DNA of 64,000 bases, from assembly GCF_007786455.1 (NCBI RefSeq), contig NZ_VNJK01000001.1, forward strand, positions 1,882,074 through 1,946,073, read 5' to 3'. Both the position numbers and the translations under genes were made by a program. This DNA comes from Paenibacillus agilis. Its GTDB lineage: Bacteria > Bacillota > Bacilli > Paenibacillales > Paenibacillaceae. The first letter of the stretch is position 1. The number at the start of each line of letters is the position of its first letter. Shown here in pieces: positions 8,161 to 18,419 of the stretch. Under the pieces are notes generated by a model. The model saw nothing but the letters and a program-made list of their open reading frames with translations, was not told where the DNA came from and made no database searches.

Positions 8161-8868
8161 ATGGCAGAGGATGTTATTGACTTTCGAGAAATTTGTGAGA
8201 ATCCAGAACTAGTAGACAATCTTGATCATCGAATTATAAGAGATGTGAGACTTCCTGATGAGAGCGAACTATACGTTTGTTTCACATTTGATGATGGTCC
8301 TACAGAATATACCCCCTTACTACTAGACTTATTTAAGCAATATGATGCGAAAGCAACCTTTTTTGTAGTTGGAGAATTTGTAGACGAGTTTCCCAACATT
8401 ACAAGGCGTATTGTGGAAGAAGGTCACCAAATCGGTAACCATACCTATTTTCACCCTGACTTATCAAAGCTAACTATTGAAGAGTCGGACAAAGAGATAA
8501 TGACAACAGAGGCAGCCATTACGACTTATGCAAAAACACGGAGTCACATTTTAAGACCTCCTTATGGTCTATTTCGTATGGAGACAGTAGAGCGTGCTGA
8601 ACAAATGGGTTATCGATTTGCACTATGGTCAAGAGACATGTATGTAAGAGATTGGGAGTATCCTGGGGCAGATGCCATCGTACAAAGAGTGTTGGATAAC
8701 ATGAAGAACGGTTCTATTGTCTTGCTTCATGATGGGGGCGGGGAAAGGGAACAAACCGTAGAGGCCGTACAGCGACTTTTTCCGATTCTATTAAAAAAAG
8801 GATATAAGTTCATTACTATAAGTGAATTGATCGAAGTATCGGAACGAAAATATGCAGGCAAGATCTAA
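8161..8868 (+). CDS. Polysaccharide deacetylase (NodB domain), no signal peptide
   Basis: 235 residues, almost entirely a NodB/CE4 domain. Metal and catalytic motifs are intact: TFDDGP (42-47), HxxxH in GNHTYFH (His94 and His98), LRPPYG (131-136) and LLHDGGG (188-194). The family removes N-acetyl groups from peptidoglycan, chitin-type or other amino-sugar polymers. Unlike the deacetylase at 53303, no signal peptide or membrane segment precedes the domain, so either it works inside the cell, for example in spore or mother-cell compartments, or export is non-classical. Ribosome binding site agaaggtg precedes ATG 8161. Monocistronic, ending in a strong terminator. Confidence 0.85.
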   Translation: MAEDVIDFREICENPELVDNLDHRIIRDVRLPDESELYVCFTFDDGPTEYTPLLLDLFKQYDAKATFFVVGEFVDEFPNITRRIVEEGHQIGNHTYFHPDLSKLTIEESDKEIMTTEAAITTYAKTRSHILRPPYGLFRMETVERAEQMGYRFALWSRDMYVRDWEYPGADAIVQRVLDNMKNGSIVLLHDGGGEREQTVEAVQRLFPILLKKGYKFITISELIEVSERKYAGKI

Positions 8869-8955
8869 TTGCTTATTACTAATGAATAAGAAAATATGAT
8901 TCTGCGAAGTTCTTAAATGATAGTAAGTATATAGTAGGGAGGCAACACTCCCCAG

Positions 8956-8996
8956 AAAAGCGCTCTGCTGTGGTGATCCACAGCAGAGCGCTTTTT
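8956..8996. terminator. Bidirectional intrinsic terminator
   Basis: Eighteen-base perfect stem aaaagcgctctgctgtgg (8956-8973) / ccacagcagagcgctttt (8977-8994), loop of three, T run on the plus strand and A run before it. Serves the deacetylase gene and the convergent thiN gene. Confidence 0.93.
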
Positions 8997-9106
8997 GATG
9001 TCTAGATTATTGATTAAACAATGGAGCAAAAGAAAGTGGCTGCTTGTCATACATCGCAGGATGTTGCTGACTGCATGTGCATATCTAAGAAAATGTTATA
9101 TTGCTA

Positions 9107-9793
9107 TCAATCCCGACTGCAAATAATGAGAACCAGTCCATTCTTGATCGTAATCGTTCCATACTCTTCCTTCCATCGATTGCTCACACCTAAAGATTGT
9201 CCAATTGTTAAGGTTGCATCTGAAAGAGGATAAGCAAAACCTTCCAGACATATGCCAGTTACATCCATGCTTAGAGGAATGAGCGACATATACGTATAGC
9301 GGTCTTTATATATTTTTAGATAATCTCCTGTAAGTTGGATTGAATTGTGATTATCGACAATTTTCATAGGGATGCCGGCTTCATAAGTTTGTCTAAGGAG
9401 ATGAATTCCAGCTAGCGTATGATCAAGTCGTGTTCCTGTCGTGCCGTACATCGTAATTGTAGTTGCGCCATATTGCATAGCATATTGCAAAGCTAGCTCT
9501 GTATCCGTATGATCTTTGTCTATTTCGTCAAATCCAATCATTCTTTCACTATTGTCTGCAATAAACCGTTCTTCTTGCTCATTAACGGAATCAAAATCTC
9601 CTAACGAAAGAGTGGGCTTAATACCGTTCTGCACAAGAAATAATGCGCCTCGATCTGCGCCTATAATAATATCTGCAGATTGAATTTCATCTATAATCCA
9701 TGCGGGTTGCTCGCCACCAGCTACGATTACAGCGTGTATCTCATGTTCAGGTTTTCCATTTTTCCGAGAAAGCTGCTTCTGTTGTTGTAACAT
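9107..9793 (-). CDS. thiN: Thiamine pyrophosphokinase ThiN
   Basis: 228 residues. Converts thiamine to TPP with ATP. Motifs in order: VIVAGGE (22-28), GADRGA (45-50), GDFDSV (65-70), DHTDTE (94-99), TGTRLDHTLA (119-128) and GVSNRW near the C-terminus; these form the nucleotide and thiamine sites of the TPK fold. An aaggagatg site precedes the ATG. Not under an evident riboswitch, as is common for the salvage kinase in this group. In Bacillus thiN lies among ribosome-assembly genes; here it stands alone, so the local order differs. Confidence 0.93.
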   Translation of the reverse strand: MLQQQKQLSRKNGKPEHEIHAVIVAGGEQPAWIIDEIQSADIIIGADRGALFLVQNGIKPTLSLGDFDSVNEQEERFIADNSERMIGFDEIDKDHTDTELALQYAMQYGATTITMYGTTGTRLDHTLAGIHLLRQTYEAGIPMKIVDNHNSIQLTGDYLKIYKDRYTYMSLIPLSMDVTGICLEGFAYPLSDATLTIGQSLGVSNRWKEEYGTITIKNGLVLIICSRD

Positions 9794-9950
9794 TTTCTCA
9801 TCTCCTTTTTGAAGCTCACATTTCGATATGTATCTTATATATCTAGTATATCGAAAAATGATAATCGGACCAAGCCATTGGCCGAAGCGTTATCTATTGT
9901 TGAAATGAATAAATGATGGGGCTACAATTGTAGCATGAGAAGGAGGATAT

Positions 9951-10430
9951 ATGATTATGGTATCTGTTTTGTTTGTATGTTTGGGCAACATTTGTCGTTC
10001 CCCGATGGCGGAAGCTGTTATGCGGCAGAAAGTATCTGAGGCAGGATTGTCTAACGTGATATCTATAGATAGTGCTGGTACAGGTGATTGGCATATTGGT
10101 CACCAACCGCATGAGGGAACACGTCAATTATTAGATACGCGAAAAATTTCTTATCATGGACAAAAAGCACGACAAATCGCAGCTGAAGATTTCAACCAAT
10201 TTACGTATATTGTTTGCATGGACACAAGTAACGAGAAGAATGTGCTTGCTTGGGAAGGGGCAGCTAACGCTTCAGGGACAGTGTTTAGATTTATGACAAT
10301 GCTGCCCGAAGAGCAAATTGCAGATGTTCCCGATCCGTATTACACAGGTAACTTTGAGGAGGTCTATCGTCTAGTTGAAGCAGGCTGTGAGCGGTTGCTT
10401 CAGCGAATTCGAGCAGAGCACTCTTTGTAA
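9951..10430 (+). CDS. Low-molecular-weight protein-tyrosine phosphatase family
   Basis: 159 residues. The P-loop CLGNICRS (10-17, Cys10 and Arg16) sits at the very N-terminus and the acid catalyst motif DPYY is near residues 126-130, as in LMW-PTP enzymes. Firmicutes members act on phosphotyrosine or, as YwlE, phosphoarginine; the residue that decides between these cannot be judged safely by eye. ATG 9951 has aaggagg about seven bases upstream. An ATG two codons later is possible. Monocistronic with a terminator downstream. Confidence 0.9.
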   Translation: MIMVSVLFVCLGNICRSPMAEAVMRQKVSEAGLSNVISIDSAGTGDWHIGHQPHEGTRQLLDTRKISYHGQKARQIAAEDFNQFTYIVCMDTSNEKNVLAWEGAANASGTVFRFMTMLPEEQIADVPDPYYTGNFEEVYRLVEAGCERLLQRIRAEHSL

Positions 10431-10539
10431 TAGATTTTAAGTAGGTAGAAATACGATGCAAGGGCCAGAAGAGTTGGGGTGTTTGACTAGCGAATATTGC
10501 TACTAACCTAGTTACCTTCTAGTGCAGTAAAAAGTACAA

Positions 10540-10578
10540 AAGAAGTGACATACTTTCTGTATGTCACTTCTTTCTTTG
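10540..10578 (+). terminator. Intrinsic terminator after phosphatase gene
   Basis: Thirteen-base perfect stem agaagtgacatac (10541-10553) / gtatgtcacttct (10559-10571), five-base loop, followed by ttcttt. The A-rich flank may let it serve the convergent esterase gene too. Confidence 0.85.
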
Positions 10579-10661
10579 TGTGCTGATTTATAAGCTGAAA
10601 CAGTATTAAGCAGCTGTTTTATGACAGCTGATCATGCAACAGTTCTGTTTCGTAGATTAGG

Positions 10662-11396
10662 TTAGACTTCAAAATAATACTTAAGTGCGTCTGGAATATG
10701 TTTTTGCCAGAAACCCCATAGATGCTGTCCGTCATGTTCTTCATAATGAACACGAGCACTACGCTCGGAAAGCAGCTGATGGGTGTCGCGGTTAATTTGT
10801 AAGAAATCAAACACGCCGCGATCTGTTTCATATGCAGTCTCCTGCAAGCCAACAATCATGAATATGCGCAGCCAGCTGAAATCCGGTTGAGCAGCCAAAA
10901 TGTCATAGGATGCGGAGTAGAATGCTCCTGATAATGAAATGACCTGCTTAAACTTTTCAGGCTGCTTAAGAGCAAGGTGCAAGGACACTGTGCCTCCTAA
11001 TGAGTCTCCTGCTAAAACAATGTCATTCCAATCTGTGCGTACAGGGTACGTCGCTTCTATAAAAGGAACGATTTCTTCCGTGAATGATCTTGTATACGTT
11101 TCAAACAAGGCTCCATCTGGTGAATATTCTTCGGTACGGACTTTTTTATCCACATCCACACCTGCAATAATAATGGGTTCGATCTCGCCGTCAAGTATTA
11201 GCTTGTTAGCTATTGTAGCGATGCGGCCAAAGTTGAAGAAGTCTTCTCCATCTTGACAGTAAACGACAGGGTAGCTCAGAATCTCGTTGAAACCTGGTGG
11301 TAAATAGACTCGCAACGAGCGAGTTCCAGTAGGCAATATAGATGAAGAAACATCATGCTTAACAATCGTACGTTTAAAGTATGCGGAATCTGACAT
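10662..11396 (-). CDS. Alpha/beta-hydrolase esterase (Fes/esterase D-like)
   Basis: 244 residues. Nucleophile elbow GDSLGG, a catalytic-acid candidate in the VGLQETAYETDRG segment, and the catalytic His in DGQHLWGFW near the C-terminus. Pattern RVYLPPGFNE near the N-terminus is typical of the putative-esterase family that includes enterobactin/bacillibactin esterases and YbbA-type proteins. No siderophore genes lie nearby, so the substrate is open. The ATG at 11396 is preferred over a GTG 12 bases earlier because aggtgg lies eight bases before it. No signal peptide; cytoplasmic. Confidence 0.85.
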   Translation of the reverse strand: MSDSAYFKRTIVKHDVSSSILPTGTRSLRVYLPPGFNEILSYPVVYCQDGEDFFNFGRIATIANKLILDGEIEPIIIAGVDVDKKVRTEEYSPDGALFETYTRSFTEEIVPFIEATYPVRTDWNDIVLAGDSLGGTVSLHLALKQPEKFKQVISLSGAFYSASYDILAAQPDFSWLRIFMIVGLQETAYETDRGVFDFLQINRDTHQLLSERSARVHYEEHDGQHLWGFWQKHIPDALKYYFEV

Positions 11397-11508
11397 TCGC
11401 AACACCACCTATGCAAAATTTTATCGAAATTGGTTAACACTAAGAACGAATCAACTATCTTGACTCATTATTCTTGAAAGTATCGAGCGTAATGGAACTA
11501 GAAGTTGA

Positions 11509-11534
11509 ACACAATACATAACGAATGTATGTGT
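11509..11534. promoter_or_regulatory. Imperfect inverted repeat upstream of pdh promoter
   Basis: acacaatacat (11509-11519) faces atgtatgtgt (11525-11534), ten paired bases with one bulged A. It lies about 107 bases before the pdhA -35 box. A direct repeat tggaactaga also occurs at 11493-11502 and 11545-11554. Either could be a regulator site; no known consensus is matched. Confidence 0.3.
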
Positions 11535-11553
11535 CAGATGTCACTGGAACTAG

Positions 11554-12789
<1,236 letters not shown>

Positions 12790-12877
12790 GATTTCATTAC
12801 TATAGATGAATTCGAAATAATTCGATGAGCGGACAGGCAAAGATTACTTTGCGACGATGTAAGGAGGATACGAATCA

Positions 12878-13855
12878 ATGGCACAAATGAATATGAAAGA
12901 AGCGATTCGCGACGCAATGCGCGTTGAATTGAAACGAGATCCTAACGTCCTTGTTTTCGGTGAAGACGTAGGTCATGTTGGCGGCGTATTCCGTGCGACA
13001 GAAGGATTGCAAAAAGAATTTGGTGAAGAGCGCGTATTCGATACGCCGCTTGCAGAATCTGCAATCGGTGGTATGGCAGTAGGTCTTGGTGTAACTGGCT
13101 TCCGTCCAGTTGCTGAGATCCAATTCGTTGGATTCATCTATGAAGCGCTTGACCAAATGGTTGTTCAAGCAGCTCGTATGCGTTACCGTTCCGGTGGACG
13201 TTACAACTCGCCAATCGTATTCCGTACACCTTTCGGTGGCGGTGTTAAAGCGGCTGAGCTTCACACTGATTCCTTGGAAGGTTTGCTTGTTCAATCTCCA
13301 GGTATCAAAGTTATCGTACCTTCTAACCCGTACGATGCTAAAGGTTTGCTAATCTCTGCAATCCGTGATAACGATCCAGTATTCTTCATGGAGCACTTGA
13401 ACTTGTACCATGCATTCCGTGATGAAGTACCTGAAGGTGAGTACACAGTTGAGATCGGTAAAGCTAAAGTTGTTCGTGAAGGTAAAGATGTAACAATCTT
13501 GGCTTACGGACTTATGGTTCACACAGCTATGAAAGCTGCTGCTGAGCTTGAAAAAGAAGGCGTACAAGCTGAGGTTATCGACCTTCGTACGTTGTTGCCG
13601 CTTGACATCGATACAATCGTTGAGTCTGTTAAGAAGACAAACCGTGCAATCGTTGTTCAAGAAGCTCAAAAAACATCCGGTGTTGCAGCAGAAGTTATTG
13701 CTCAAATCAATGAGAAAGCAATTCTTCACCTTGAAGCACCAGTGCTTCGCGTTGCTGGTCCTGATACGATCTATCCGTTTGCACAAATTGAAGACCAATG
13801 GTTGCCGTCTCCTGCGCGCATCATTGCTAACGTTAATAAAGTATTGAATTTCTAA
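12878..13855 (+). CDS. pdhB: Pyruvate dehydrogenase E1 beta subunit
   Basis: 325 residues, transketolase-type pyrimidine-binding domain followed by the transketolase C-terminal domain. [19 protein letters not shown] (about 24-42), [11 protein letters not shown] and the [18 protein letters not shown] region are signature E1 beta sequences; the Glu of LAESAI activates ThDP. The C-terminal half [13 protein letters not shown] to RVAGPDT is complete. aaggagg precedes ATG 12878. The 88-base gap from pdhA carries no terminator. Confidence 0.96.
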   Translation: MAQMNMKEAIRDAMRVELKRDPNVLVFGEDVGHVGGVFRATEGLQKEFGEERVFDTPLAESAIGGMAVGLGVTGFRPVAEIQFVGFIYEALDQMVVQAARMRYRSGGRYNSPIVFRTPFGGGVKAAELHTDSLEGLLVQSPGIKVIVPSNPYDAKGLLISAIRDNDPVFFMEHLNLYHAFRDEVPEGEYTVEIGKAKVVREGKDVTILAYGLMVHTAMKAAAELEKEGVQAEVIDLRTLLPLDIDTIVESVKKTNRAIVVQEAQKTSGVAAEVIAQINEKAILHLEAPVLRVAGPDTIYPFAQIEDQWLPSPARIIANVNKVLNF

Positions 13856-13894
13856 TAGATAGAACCGTTATATGAGTGAAGGAGGTACCTACCT

Positions 13895-15181
13895 GTGGCA
13901 AAGTTTGAATATCGTTTCCCAGAGCTTGGTGAAGGATTGCATGAAGGCGAAATTATCAAAATGCTTATCAAGCCAGGCGACAAAGTAACAGATGATGACA
14001 TTATCATGGAAGTACAAAATGACAAGGCGATCGTAGAAGTTCCTTGTCCCGTGAACGGAACAGTACTTGAAGTTCTTGCAAAAGACGGTCAAGTAATGCA
14101 CATGGGCGAAGTTGTAGCTATTATCGATGCTGAAGGCGACGTTCCTGAGCAAGCTGCTCCAGCTGAAGAAGCTAAAGAAGAAGCAGCGGCACCAGCAGCT
14201 GAAGCTCCTAAAGCAGAAGCAGCGGCGGCACCAGCACCAGTAGCTCCTAACCGTGAAGTATTGGCAACTCCAAGCGTTCGTAAGTTCGCTCGTGAGCTTG
14301 GCATTAACATCGCTGAAGTTGCTGGTACAGGTAACAACGGTAAGATCACTCGTGAAGACGTAGAAGCATTCTCTAAAGGCGGCGCTCCAGCAGCAGCTCC
14401 TAAGGCAGAAACAGCTGAAACGACTGCAGCACCAGCAGCGAAAGCTGACAAAGCAGCAGCACCAGCAGCTGAACGCTTCCAAGAAGAAGAGCGCACTCCG
14501 TTCAAAGGTATCCGTAAAGCGATTTCCAACGCTATGGTTAAATCTGCTTACACGGCACCACACGTTACAATCATGGACGAAGTGGACGTTACAGAACTTG
14601 TTGCATTCCGCAACCGCTTGAAGCCGGTTATGGAGCAAAAAGGCAAGAAAGTTACTTACTTGCCATTCATCGTGAAAGCATTGGTAGCAGCGGTTCGTCA
14701 GTTCCCTGTTATGAACGCAATGATCGACGAAGAAGCACAAGAAATCGTGTACAAAAAGTACTACAACATCGGTATCGCAGCAGATACAGACAACGGATTG
14801 ATCGTTCCTGTTATTAAGGACGCAGATCGTCGCAGCATCTGGATGATCTCTGACGATATTCGTGACTTGGCAGCACGCGGTCGTGACGGCAAGCTTGCTC
14901 CTAACGAGTTGAGAGGTTCCACAATTACAATCACAAACATCGGTTCCGCAGGCGGTATGTTCTTCACTCCGATCATCAACTTCCCTGAAGTTGCGATCTT
15001 GGGTACAGGACGTATTTCTGAGAAGCCAGTTGTGAAGAACGGCGAGATTGTTGCAGCACCTGTTATGGCATTGTCCTTGAGCTTCGACCACCGTCTAATC
15101 GATGGCGCTACAGCTCAAAACTTTATGAACTATATCAAGCAGTTGTTGGCTAACCCAGAACTGCTGGTCATGGAGGTATAA
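13895..15181 (+). CDS. pdhC: Pyruvate dehydrogenase E2, dihydrolipoamide acetyltransferase
   Basis: 428 residues starting at GTG 13895 with ggaggt upstream. One lipoyl domain (about 1-77) with the lipoylated Lys in VQNDKAIVEV, an Ala/Pro/Glu-rich linker (about 85-120), a peripheral-subunit-binding domain (ATPSVRKFARELG to GKITREDV, about 126-160), a second Ala-rich linker and the catalytic acyltransferase core ending with SFDHRLIDGA. Transfers acetyl from E1 to CoA and forms the structural core. The Ala-rich linkers produce long meaningless open frames on the other strand. Confidence 0.96.
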   Translation: MAKFEYRFPELGEGLHEGEIIKMLIKPGDKVTDDDIIMEVQNDKAIVEVPCPVNGTVLEVLAKDGQVMHMGEVVAIIDAEGDVPEQAAPAEEAKEEAAAPAAEAPKAEAAAAPAPVAPNREVLATPSVRKFARELGINIAEVAGTGNNGKITREDVEAFSKGGAPAAAPKAETAETTAAPAAKADKAAAPAAERFQEEERTPFKGIRKAISNAMVKSAYTAPHVTIMDEVDVTELVAFRNRLKPVMEQKGKKVTYLPFIVKALVAAVRQFPVMNAMIDEEAQEIVYKKYYNIGIAADTDNGLIVPVIKDADRRSIWMISDDIRDLAARGRDGKLAPNELRGSTITITNIGSAGGMFFTPIINFPEVAILGTGRISEKPVVKNGEIVAAPVMALSLSFDHRLIDGATAQNFMNYIKQLLANPELLVMEV

Positions 15182-15184
15182 GCA

Positions 15185-16594
15185 ATGGTAGTAGGAGACG
15201 CGTCTTTAAACATTGATACACTAGTAATCGGGGCAGGTCCTGGTGGATACGTAGCAGCAATTCGTGCTGCTCAACTAGGACAAAGCGTATTGATCGTCGA
15301 CAAGTCTGAGCTTGGCGGCGTGTGCTTGAACCGTGGTTGTATTCCTTCCAAGGCTCTTATTAGCGCAGCTCATCAATACGAAGTAACACAACACGCTTCT
15401 GAAATTGGTATTACTGCAGAGAACGTTAAAGTTGATTTCTCTAAAGTTCAACAATTCAAAGGTGGCGTAGTTAAAAAGCTTACAGGCGGCGTTGGTGCGC
15501 TTCTTAAAAAGAACAAAGTGCAAGTATTCAAAGGTGAAGCAATGTTCATCAATGAAAACGAAGCACGCGTGTTCAACGATCAAGAAGCACCTCGTTACAT
15601 GTTCAAAAACTGTATTATCGCTACAGGTTCTCGCCCAATCGAATTGAAAGCATTCCCGTTTGGCGGACGCATCTTGTCTTCCACAGAAGCGTTGGAATTG
15701 CCAGAGATTCCTAAGAGCATGATCGTTATCGGTGGTGGATACATCGGTGCAGAGCTTGGCCAAATGTACTCCAAGTTCGGTACAAAAGTAACAATCATCG
15801 AAGGCGCTGACATGGTTCTTCCTGGATTTGATAAAGACATGACTACAATTGTGTCCAAAAACATGAAGAAAACAGGCGTTGAAATCTTTGCTGGTGCACA
15901 AGCTGAAAGTGCTGCGCAAACAGACAAAGACGTAACAGTTAAGTTCAAAGTTGGCGGAGAGACGAAAGAAGTAACTGCAGAGTACTTGCTTGTTACAGTT
16001 GGTCGTCGTCCGAATACTGACGGTGAACTTGGTCTTGATATGATCGGCGTTAAAATGACAGATCGCGGTATTATCGAAGTTGATCACCAAGGTCGTACAA
16101 GCGTTCCTCATATCTTCGCTATCGGTGATATCGTTCCTGGTCTTGCATTGGCTCACAAAGCTTCTTACGAAGGTAAAGTGGCTGCTGAAGCAATCGCAGG
16201 TATGCCTAGCGTTGTTGATTATAAAGCTATGCCAGCTGTTTGCTTCACGGATCCAGAGTGCGCAAGCGTAGGCTTGTCCGAGTCCGAAGCAAAAGGCAAA
16301 GGCTTGAACGTTAAATCTGGTAAGTTCCCATATGCAGCTAACGGTCGTGCGTTGTCCCTTGGCGGAAGCGTTGATGGCTTCGTGAAAATCGTTGCTGATG
16401 CTGAGACAGGTATCGTTCTAGGTTCCCAAATCGTGGGACCTGAAGCGTCTAACTTGATCGCTGAATTGGGCTTGGCTGTTGAAATGGCAGCTACATTGGA
16501 AGACTTGGCATTGACTATTCACGCTCATCCAACATTGGGTGAAATCGTAATGGAAGCTGCTGAGGTTGTATTGGGTCATCCGATCCACAGCTAA
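15185..16594 (+). CDS. pdhD: Dihydrolipoamide dehydrogenase E3
   Basis: 469 residues, FAD/NAD disulfide oxidoreductase. FAD motif [12 protein letters not shown] (about 13-24), redox disulfide [18 protein letters not shown] motif [12 protein letters not shown], second FAD segment [17 protein letters not shown] and the dimer-interface catalytic HAHPTLGE are all present. Reoxidises E2 lipoate and reduces NAD. Four bases from the pdhC stop, with ggaggt within the end of pdhC. Last gene of the operon, followed by a terminator at 16656. Confidence 0.97.
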   Translation: MVVGDASLNIDTLVIGAGPGGYVAAIRAAQLGQSVLIVDKSELGGVCLNRGCIPSKALISAAHQYEVTQHASEIGITAENVKVDFSKVQQFKGGVVKKLTGGVGALLKKNKVQVFKGEAMFINENEARVFNDQEAPRYMFKNCIIATGSRPIELKAFPFGGRILSSTEALELPEIPKSMIVIGGGYIGAELGQMYSKFGTKVTIIEGADMVLPGFDKDMTTIVSKNMKKTGVEIFAGAQAESAAQTDKDVTVKFKVGGETKEVTAEYLLVTVGRRPNTDGELGLDMIGVKMTDRGIIEVDHQGRTSVPHIFAIGDIVPGLALAHKASYEGKVAAEAIAGMPSVVDYKAMPAVCFTDPECASVGLSESEAKGKGLNVKSGKFPYAANGRALSLGGSVDGFVKIVADAETGIVLGSQIVGPEASNLIAELGLAVEMAATLEDLALTIHAHPTLGEIVMEAAEVVLGHPIHS

Positions 16595-16655
16595 GTTAAC
16601 TTTATTCTCTAATTAATTCTGTTTTATTTGTTACGGTTCTATATGGTTTGTTTTT

Positions 16656-16688
16656 CCCTGTTGTCTTTTGGACGACAGGGACTTTTTT
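16656..16688 (+). terminator. Intrinsic terminator of the pdh operon
   Basis: Stem ccctgttgtc (16656-16665) / gacgacaggg (16671-16680) with one G-T pair, five-base loop, then a run of seven T. Confidence 0.9.
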
Positions 16689-16823
16689 TATTGTTAGTGA
16701 TAATGGATTGGCACGAGTATGAGTTTCAGCATCCATTGGATAACACAGATTTCATGATAGGATTCTTTATTAGGATTGAGAAAATTTTCGTATTGAATCT
16801 AAGGCGAAGCAGTGGTGATTTTT

Positions 16824-16851
16824 TTGCCCTGCAGTGGTACACTGTTAAGAT
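16824..16851 (+). promoter_or_regulatory. Probable sigma-A promoter of thyA-dfrA
   Basis: TTGCCC (16824-16829), 16-base spacer, TAAGAT (16846-16851); about 30 bases before the thyA start. Moderate match. Confidence 0.4.
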
Positions 16852-16882
16852 AGTTAGGGAAAGAACGGAGGAATTTATCAGC

Positions 16883-17677
16883 ATGAGAAATTATTTAGAC
16901 CTACTACAAGAAGTATTAGACAACGGTGTGAAAAAAGAAGATCGTACAGGAACAGGTACGGTATCCGTATTTGGGCGCCAACTTCGTTTTGACCTACAAG
17001 CAGGTTTTCCACTTGTAACGACGAAACGACTTCATTTGAAATCCATCATTCATGAGCTGCTTTGGTTCCTTAGCGGTGATACGAACATAAAATATTTGCA
17101 GGAGAATGGGGTTCGCATTTGGAACGAGTGGGCTGATGAGAACGGTGATCTTGGACCTGTATACGGTTCTCAATGGCGTAAGTGGGAAGCAGCAGACGGA
17201 CGCGTAATCGATCAGATTACAAATGTGATCGAACAGATTAAGAGGAATCCAGATTCTCGTCGTTTACTTGTATCCGCTTGGAATGTGGGTGAAGTAGATA
17301 ATATGAAGTTGCCTCCATGCCATTACTCATTTCAGTTTTATGTAGCGGATGGAAAACTTAGCTGCATGCTCAACATGCGCTCTGTGGATACGTTTTTAGG
17401 GCTTCCATTTAATATAGCTTGTTATTCTTTGTTAACACATATGATTGCGCAGCAGTGTGACTTAGAAGTAGGTGAGTTTATTTGGTCTGGCGGCGATGTG
17501 CATATTTATTCCAATCATATGGAGCAAGTACAGACTCAATTGACTCGAGAACCGCTTGTATTGCCAAAGTTAGTGATTAAGCGTAAGCCAGAATCCATCT
17601 TTGACTATTGCTATGAGGATTTCGAATTTGAAGGATATGAGTATCATCCTGGAATTAAAGCTCCAGTCGCAATTTAA
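16883..17677 (+). CDS. thyA: Thymidylate synthase ThyA
   Basis: 264 residues, exactly the classical ThyA length. Converts dUMP to dTMP using methylene-tetrahydrofolate. [11 protein letters not shown] near the start, the catalytic Cys in [12 protein letters not shown], the [16 protein letters not shown] segment and the nucleotide-binding [13 protein letters not shown] are intact, and the C-terminus ends in APVAI as usual. The frame is open back to 16628 but that part overlaps the pdh terminator; ATG 16883 has cggagg upstream. The dihydrofolate made is recycled by the next gene, dfrA, 41 bases downstream. Confidence 0.97.
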   Translation: MRNYLDLLQEVLDNGVKKEDRTGTGTVSVFGRQLRFDLQAGFPLVTTKRLHLKSIIHELLWFLSGDTNIKYLQENGVRIWNEWADENGDLGPVYGSQWRKWEAADGRVIDQITNVIEQIKRNPDSRRLLVSAWNVGEVDNMKLPPCHYSFQFYVADGKLSCMLNMRSVDTFLGLPFNIACYSLLTHMIAQQCDLEVGEFIWSGGDVHIYSNHMEQVQTQLTREPLVLPKLVIKRKPESIFDYCYEDFEFEGYEYHPGIKAPVAI

Positions 17678-17718
17678 TACTTGTGATGAATTTCTAGTAG
17701 TAGGGGGACTACACCGGA

Positions 17719-18204
17719 ATGAGTATTAACATGATTTGGGCAATGGATCGTAACCAACTAATTGGCCGAAATAATGCTTTACCGTGGCATTTGCCAAATG
17801 ATATGCAGTATTTTCGTCGTGTAACGAGCGGGAAAACGGTTGTCATGGGGCGAAAAACGTATGACTCTATAGGACGCCCACTTCCCAAGCGGCGCAATCT
17901 TGTATTGACACGCAATCTAGAATGGACGGCAGAAGGTGTTGAGACAATTACCGACTTGGAAACGGTGTTGAAACTTGCTGAGAAGGAAGACGTAATGATC
18001 ATGGGCGGTGCAGAGATCTACCACCTCTTTATGCCGCACGCGGATCGATTATTAATTACCTTCATTGATGCTGAATTTGAAGGTACAGATTATTTCCCAA
18101 ACTATGATCAGTCTGAGTGGGTGCTTGTTGAGGAAACAGAAGGAACAATGGACGAGAAAAATCCTGTTCCTCACCGTTTCACTGTGTACGAGCGCAACAA
18201 ATAG
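17719..18204 (+). CDS. dfrA: Dihydrofolate reductase
   Basis: 161 residues. Reduces dihydrofolate to tetrahydrofolate with NADPH; target of trimethoprim. SINMIWAMDRNQLIG, the PWHLPND segment with its substrate-binding Asp, VVMGRKTYDSIG and the IMGGAEIY cofactor motif are complete. Ribosome binding site tagggggac about 10 bases before ATG 17719. Forms the usual thyA-dfrA pair, presumably one transcript. Confidence 0.96.
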   Translation: MSINMIWAMDRNQLIGRNNALPWHLPNDMQYFRRVTSGKTVVMGRKTYDSIGRPLPKRRNLVLTRNLEWTAEGVETITDLETVLKLAEKEDVMIMGGAEIYHLFMPHADRLLITFIDAEFEGTDYFPNYDQSEWVLVEETEGTMDEKNPVPHRFTVYERNK

Positions 18205-18232
18205 AAGGGGCTTATTTCATATGCCCCTTTAT
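18205..18232 (+). terminator. Probable terminator after dfrA
   Basis: aaggggc (18205-18211) / gcccctt (18223-18229) with an 11-base loop and a short T run. Weak but correctly placed. Confidence 0.5.
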
Positions 18233-18335
18233 TAGTGTAAAGCAGTGCAAACTATACGATATTTTATCTATATGGTTTTTTGCATTTTTACGCTAAACTT
18301 TTACATAATTATTTGTCGGACAATGTATTTCCTTC

Positions 18336-18365
18336 TTGCATGTGTTAGGGATTACGTATTATATT
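18336..18365 (+). promoter_or_regulatory. Possible sigma-A promoter of gltD
   Basis: TTGCAT (18336-18341) and TATATT (18360-18365) with an 18-base spacer, 55 bases before gltD. A TATTAT overlapping at 18357 would give a 15-base spacer. Confidence 0.4.
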
Positions 18366-18419
18366 GATGTATAAAATTTCAATAAATAGATACGCAGACG
18401 AACGGATGGAGGAGCTAGC

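Noticed and set aside
9021-9233. 70-codon plus-strand frame between the terminator and the end of thiN
   Set aside because: No ribosome binding site, overlaps thiN antisense, and lies right after a strong bidirectional terminator.
13889-16156. Long minus-strand frames of 400 and 293 codons opposite pdhC and pdhD
   Set aside because: Products are Cys/Phe/Asn-rich nonsense caused by the biased codon use of the real pdh genes.
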